Source: Arthrobacter hankyongi
GTDB lineage: Bacteria > Actinomycetota > Actinomycetes > Actinomycetales > Micrococcaceae
Direction of reading: 5' to 3'
NCBI RefSeq assembly: GCF_022012395.1
Contig: NZ_JAKLTQ010000001.1
Span: 124,001 to 188,000, forward strand
Length of the DNA stretch: 64,000 bases
The translations under genes were made by a program, and so were the position numbers. Positions 61,705 through 64,000 of this stretch are shown here, piece by piece; within the stretch, counting starts at the first letter, position 1; each line of letters starts with the position of its first letter. Below the pieces are notes generated by a model. The model saw only the letters and a list, made by a program, of their open reading frames with translations. It made no database searches and was not told the origin of the DNA.

Positions 61705-63009
61705 TCAGCGCCTCGATCCAGCGCGCCGCCGCAGCCATCTTGCCGCCAGCTTGGCCAGCATTGCTGCCAGCTTCTGCAACAGCACGGCCAGGCCCAGCAG
61801 CGGCAGGCAGAGCATCACGATGGACAGCACGGCCAGGATGAATTCCGCCAGCGCGCCGTCAGCCACCGCCTGGGCCAACAGCGACGCATGGTGCTGCATG
61901 GCGTGGAAGGTCCTGCTCAGGATGACCGGCAGGCTGATCAGCATCCAGCCCAGGCCAAGGACCAGGGTGGGGACCACCGTGAGGACCCACAGCGTGACGA
62001 TCCACCGCGCGACGGGCTTCATTTCCGCCACCAGCGGGTGCACCGGCCGCCCCGGAAGCAGGCTAGCCAGCACCGGCTTCACCCGGGCGAACAGGTCAGG
62101 CACACCGGCCAGGTCCGCCAGCACAAAGTAGCCGTCGAAACGTACCGTGGGGATCAACTGCTGGACCATCTCAAGTTGCATGACCACCACGACCAGCAGC
62201 AGCAAGCCATTGCCGGTTAGCAGGTAGCCGGTACCGGCAGCGAGCAGGCACCATACGTTGAAATACAGCCCGCCCAGGTCGGTGCGCAGTCGTCCGGCCC
62301 GCCCCAGCCGGTAGGAATCGGTGACGTTGGTGAAGAAGGCCGGAAAGACGATGTAGATGCCATAGCCGATGACGCCGGGCCGGGCACCCCCGTAGCGGCA
62401 GGCAGTGGCATGGCCCAACTCGTGGATGAGCGCCCCGACCATAAGCAGGACCATCAAGCCGAGCAGCAGTACCGGGGCCTTCAACACGTCGTCCAGTGCC
62501 TGCAGGATCCCGCCCTGCAGGAACAGCACCACGTCCAGCACCACCAGCGCCGCCAGGACCAGCACCACAATGGGCGGATAGAAGGCCGGCCTGAGCGCGC
62601 CCGCCAGGGCATTGACCAGGGGTTCGGGCAGGAGCGTCCCGCGGAACCGCAGGGACAGCAGCGGATCCGCCCGCGGCTGCACGGCCTCCGGGTCCGGCCG
62701 CCGGTTGCCGTCGGCCACCAGGCCCAGCGGGCTCAGTGTCCCGCTGATCAGCTGGTTCAGTCCCTCGGTACTCAGCCGGCGGCCAAAGGACCGGGTGACG
62801 GCGTCGGCCACCTCCTCCGGGGCGCGCCCGGGTGCCAGTTCCCTGACCACCAGATGCAGCAGCTCGGAAACCTGGAGCAGCTGACCGTCGCCGCGCCGGA
62901 CCAGGTAGGTGGTGTCCACCAGACCGGAACCGGATGCGGCCCCGAGCAGTTGGACGCCGTCGGCCCGGACCCAGCGCGGAGCGGGGACGGTGCTGGAATC
63001 AGTTGTCAT
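61705..63009 (-). CDS. M50-type membrane metalloprotease with PqqD-like N-terminus
   Basis: Protein of 434 residues. Residues 10-105 look like a small PqqD/RRE-like domain (RRGDGQLLQVSELLHLVVRE, then SFGRRLSTEGLNQLISGTLS). Then come about eight membrane segments. The zinc site is ALIHELGHATACRYGG (HELGH at 196-200), and a third ligand is likely in VRFDGYFVLADLAGVPDL. This is the layout of peptide zinc metalloproteases (YydH/MpaP-like) that process ribosomally made peptides. The gene lies 93 bases downstream of a 62-residue peptide gene on the same strand. The ATG at 63009 follows GAGGCAAG. Confidence 0.83.
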   Translation of the reverse strand: MTTDSSTVPAPRWVRADGVQLLGAASGSGLVDTTYLVRRGDGQLLQVSELLHLVVRELAPGRAPEEVADAVTRSFGRRLSTEGLNQLISGTLSPLGLVADGNRRPDPEAVQPRADPLLSLRFRGTLLPEPLVNALAGALRPAFYPPIVVLVLAALVVLDVVLFLQGGILQALDDVLKAPVLLLGLMVLLMVGALIHELGHATACRYGGARPGVIGYGIYIVFPAFFTNVTDSYRLGRAGRLRTDLGGLYFNVWCLLAAGTGYLLTGNGLLLLVVVVMQLEMVQQLIPTVRFDGYFVLADLAGVPDLFARVKPVLASLLPGRPVHPLVAEMKPVARWIVTLWVLTVVPTLVLGLGWMLISLPVILSRTFHAMQHHASLLAQAVADGALAEFILAVLSIVMLCLPLLGLAVLLQKLAAMLAKLAARWLRRRAGSRR

Positions 63010-63049
63010 CTTGCCTCACCTGACGAGTTGGAATCCGGGGCACGGCCGA

Positions 63050-63089
63050 ATGCGTCCGGTACCGCCGCGGGCGGTGGTACCGGACGCAT
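63050..63089 (-). other. Strong intercistronic hairpin between peptide and protease genes
   Basis: Perfect 14-bp inverted repeat (63050-63063 with 63076-63089), extended inside by a short GCCGC/GCGGT-type pairing, no U-tract. It is 13 bases after the peptide stop and 41 bases before the protease start. Such hairpins after precursor genes partly terminate or stabilise the message so that the peptide is made in excess over the enzyme. Confidence 0.7.
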
Positions 63090-63102
63090 CCAGCTGCCGT
63101 GG

Positions 63103-63291
63103 CTACTGCCCGACGAGGATCGTCTGCACAGCGGCGCTGTTGGCCTCCGACAGAGCGGTCGCGACGTTCAGCGCCACCGAAGAGTTCGATGCGTAAACGT
63201 CGGCCCAGTTGAAATTGAAGAAGAGCGTCTCACGCACGGGCAGCAGCTCCGCACGCTGTGCCTCCAGCTCAACCAAAGTCACTTCGTTCAT
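63103..63291 (-). CDS. 62-residue precursor-like peptide (candidate RiPP precursor)
   Basis: Short gene with a very strong ribosome site (GGAGGAGGTG) eight bases before the ATG at 63291. The N-terminal part is leader-like and acidic: MNEVTLVELEAQRAEL, then LPVRETL at residues 17-23 and FFNFNWADVYA. The C-terminal 29 residues are small, Ser/Asn/Ala/Val-rich, start ASNSSVALNVATA and end AAVQTILVGQ, with no Cys. No signal peptide or homologous enzyme fold is seen. Placed directly before a PqqD-like/M50 protease gene, it is best read as the precursor of a processed peptide. I do not recognise its class; it lacks the Cys/Thr pattern of lanthipeptides. Confidence 0.75.
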   Translation of the reverse strand: MNEVTLVELEAQRAELLPVRETLFFNFNWADVYASNSSVALNVATALSEANSAAVQTILVGQ

Positions 63292-63321
63292 TGTTCTTTC
63301 ACCTCCTCCCCCCAACTCGCT

Positions 63322-63407
63322 TTGACAACCCCGAGTCAACACCGGGCACCGTCTTGGAACCGTCCCTGTCCCGTCCCGCCTGCGTTTTTCTTGCGTCTTT
63401 CCTGCGT
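63322..63407. promoter_or_regulatory. Control region with an inverted repeat and three 11-bp-spaced direct repeats
   Basis: In the 290-base gap between the peptide and the divergent CxxC protein, TTGAC (63322-63326) and GTCAA (63335-63339) form an inverted repeat. YTGCGT then occurs at 63380, 63391 and 63402, exactly 11 bases apart, each followed by a T/C-rich stretch. Direct repeats at one helical turn are typical of SARP-type or response-regulator operators. A TACAGT box near 63535 may be the -10 of the plus-strand gene. Confidence 0.55.
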
Positions 63408-63581
63408 TTGGGCTTCGTCGCGGTTTCTGCGCAGGTTTGCCGCTGCAGGAGTGTGGGATTGCCGTTGGCCGCGGATATGAGCTGCACCGGGCCACCCGCG
63501 CCCGCCGGCCCTTCGCGGAAACCGGCCGCGCCGATACAGTCCTTCAGGCACGTTCCATCCAGCAACAGAAAGGTTCCACGA

Positions 63582-64000
63582 ATGAGAGGCATTTCCTCCG
63601 CTGCAGGCATCATCCTGGCGCTGGCCACCGGCTCCGTCCTGGCCGGCGGCACCACACCCGCAGGCGCCGCGGCTGGCAACTGGACATCGCACGGCACCGA
63701 ACGCGCCGAACGGGCCGGCGCTGCCTGGGGACGCAGCCTGGATTCGGCCAGTTCGGCACAGCCGTCGGCAGCCCGGCCCGAGGTGCGTGATACGTCGCAG
63801 GACCTGGTGCATGTGTCCGGCGGCCCGGCGAAGGCCGATGCCTTGGCGGCGGCGTCGGCGGCCTGCGACGGTTGTTCCGGTGACGCCACCACGCTGCAGG
63901 TGGCCTATTTCGACGGCGGCAAGGGCACTGCAGCTGCGGACAATGTCGCCTCGGCCTGGGCAACCTGCGCCGGCTGCTCGGCCTCCGCGGTGTCGGTACA
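63582..64000 (+). CDS. Secreted protein with repeated CxxC motifs (partial, runs off the window)
   Basis: The open frame starts at ATG 63582 after AGAAAGG and continues past the right edge; 139 codons are visible. An N-terminal signal peptide (GIILALATGSVLAGG...TPAGAAA) precedes a low-complexity Ala/Ser/Arg region. From residue 90 there are repeats of about 34 residues: AACDGCSGDATTLQVAYF with C95/C98, and WATCAGCSASAVSV with C129/C132. The paired cysteines suggest disulfides or metal binding outside the membrane. It is divergent from the peptide-protease pair and shares its control region. I do not know a function for this family. Confidence 0.78.
   Translation, partial: MRGISSAAGIILALATGSVLAGGTTPAGAAAGNWTSHGTERAERAGAAWGRSLDSASSAQPSAARPEVRDTSQDLVHVSGGPAKADALAAASAACDGCSGDATTLQVAYFDGGKGTAAADNVASAWATCAGCSASAVSV

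Noticed and set aside
61705-63291. A classical daptide cluster
   Set aside because: The M50 protease fits, but the peptide does not end in the Thr-type residue expected for daptides, and the characteristic dehydrogenase, aminotransferase and methyltransferase genes are not in the window.

Overview
The window is high-GC DNA from an actinobacterium and looks like a chromosome segment of an Arthrobacter-like member of the Micrococcaceae. The signs are the strong G/C bias at third codon positions, frequent GTG/TTG starts and ATGA/GTGA stop-start overlaps. There are also several likely leaderless genes (a TANNNT box about 7 bases before the start codon), a DivIVA-like protein, mycothiol-type (MDMPI) enzymes, an actinobacterial SAM riboswitch, and the neighbourhood rpsB-tsf-pyrH-frr-cdsA. 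No rRNA operon, CRISPR array, integrase or complete insertion sequence was seen.

Layout. 1-9100: the end of an Lrp/AsnC regulator, alanine dehydrogenase, RecQ helicase, then two sodium:solute (acetate-type) symporters flanking a LytS/LytR two-component system. 9100-14270 (minus strand): a DivIVA-like protein, then cdsA, frr, pyrH, tsf and rpsB. 14700-20420: an M23 peptidase, a CAT-anticodon tRNA, a GT4 glycosyltransferase, a DMT permease, a CDP-alcohol phosphatidyltransferase, a holin-family membrane protein, a DUF2087 regulator and two identical tRNA-Asn genes. 20480-28310 (minus): dnaG, dgt, dusB, an MDMPI enzyme, a GNAT protein and glyS. 28490-29025: a wrecked glutamate decarboxylase gene. 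29045-38420: two tandem YdcZ-type transporters, an S4 RNA-binding protein, hydrolases, an AlkZ-like glycosylase and a GH38 alpha-mannosidase. 38470-41130: metY-metX under a SAM riboswitch. 41290-48490: a VOC protein, a broken AbiEi/DUF559-type gene, a CPBP membrane protease, and an iclR-amidase-hutF-hutI histidine-degradation operon. 48660-54270: an orphan lipoprotein solute-binding protein, a DAO-family oxidase, a DUF695 protein, and kbl/tdh. 54440-57870: a GAF regulator, ExaC-type aldehyde dehydrogenase and DUF779 protein. 58160-64000: a secreted phytase-like protein, an aminoglycoside-phosphotransferase-fold kinase, and a small cassette at the right edge.

How genes work together. Alanine, histidine (lower branch) and threonine catabolism, acetate/monocarboxylate uptake and aldehyde oxidation all occur here with nearby regulators, which fits a soil heterotroph. 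metY-metX make homocysteine by direct sulfhydrylation and are placed under SAM control. rpsB-tsf-pyrH-frr-cdsA is the usual translation/envelope block.

The most interesting stretch is 61705-64000. It encodes a 62-residue peptide with a strong ribosome binding site, followed on the same strand by an M50-type membrane metalloprotease with a PqqD-like N-terminal region. A strong hairpin lies between the two genes. A divergent secreted protein carries repeated CxxC motifs and runs off the window. The shared control region holds three direct repeats at exactly 11-bp spacing. This looks like a compact ribosomally made peptide (RiPP-like) system; its product is not known to me.
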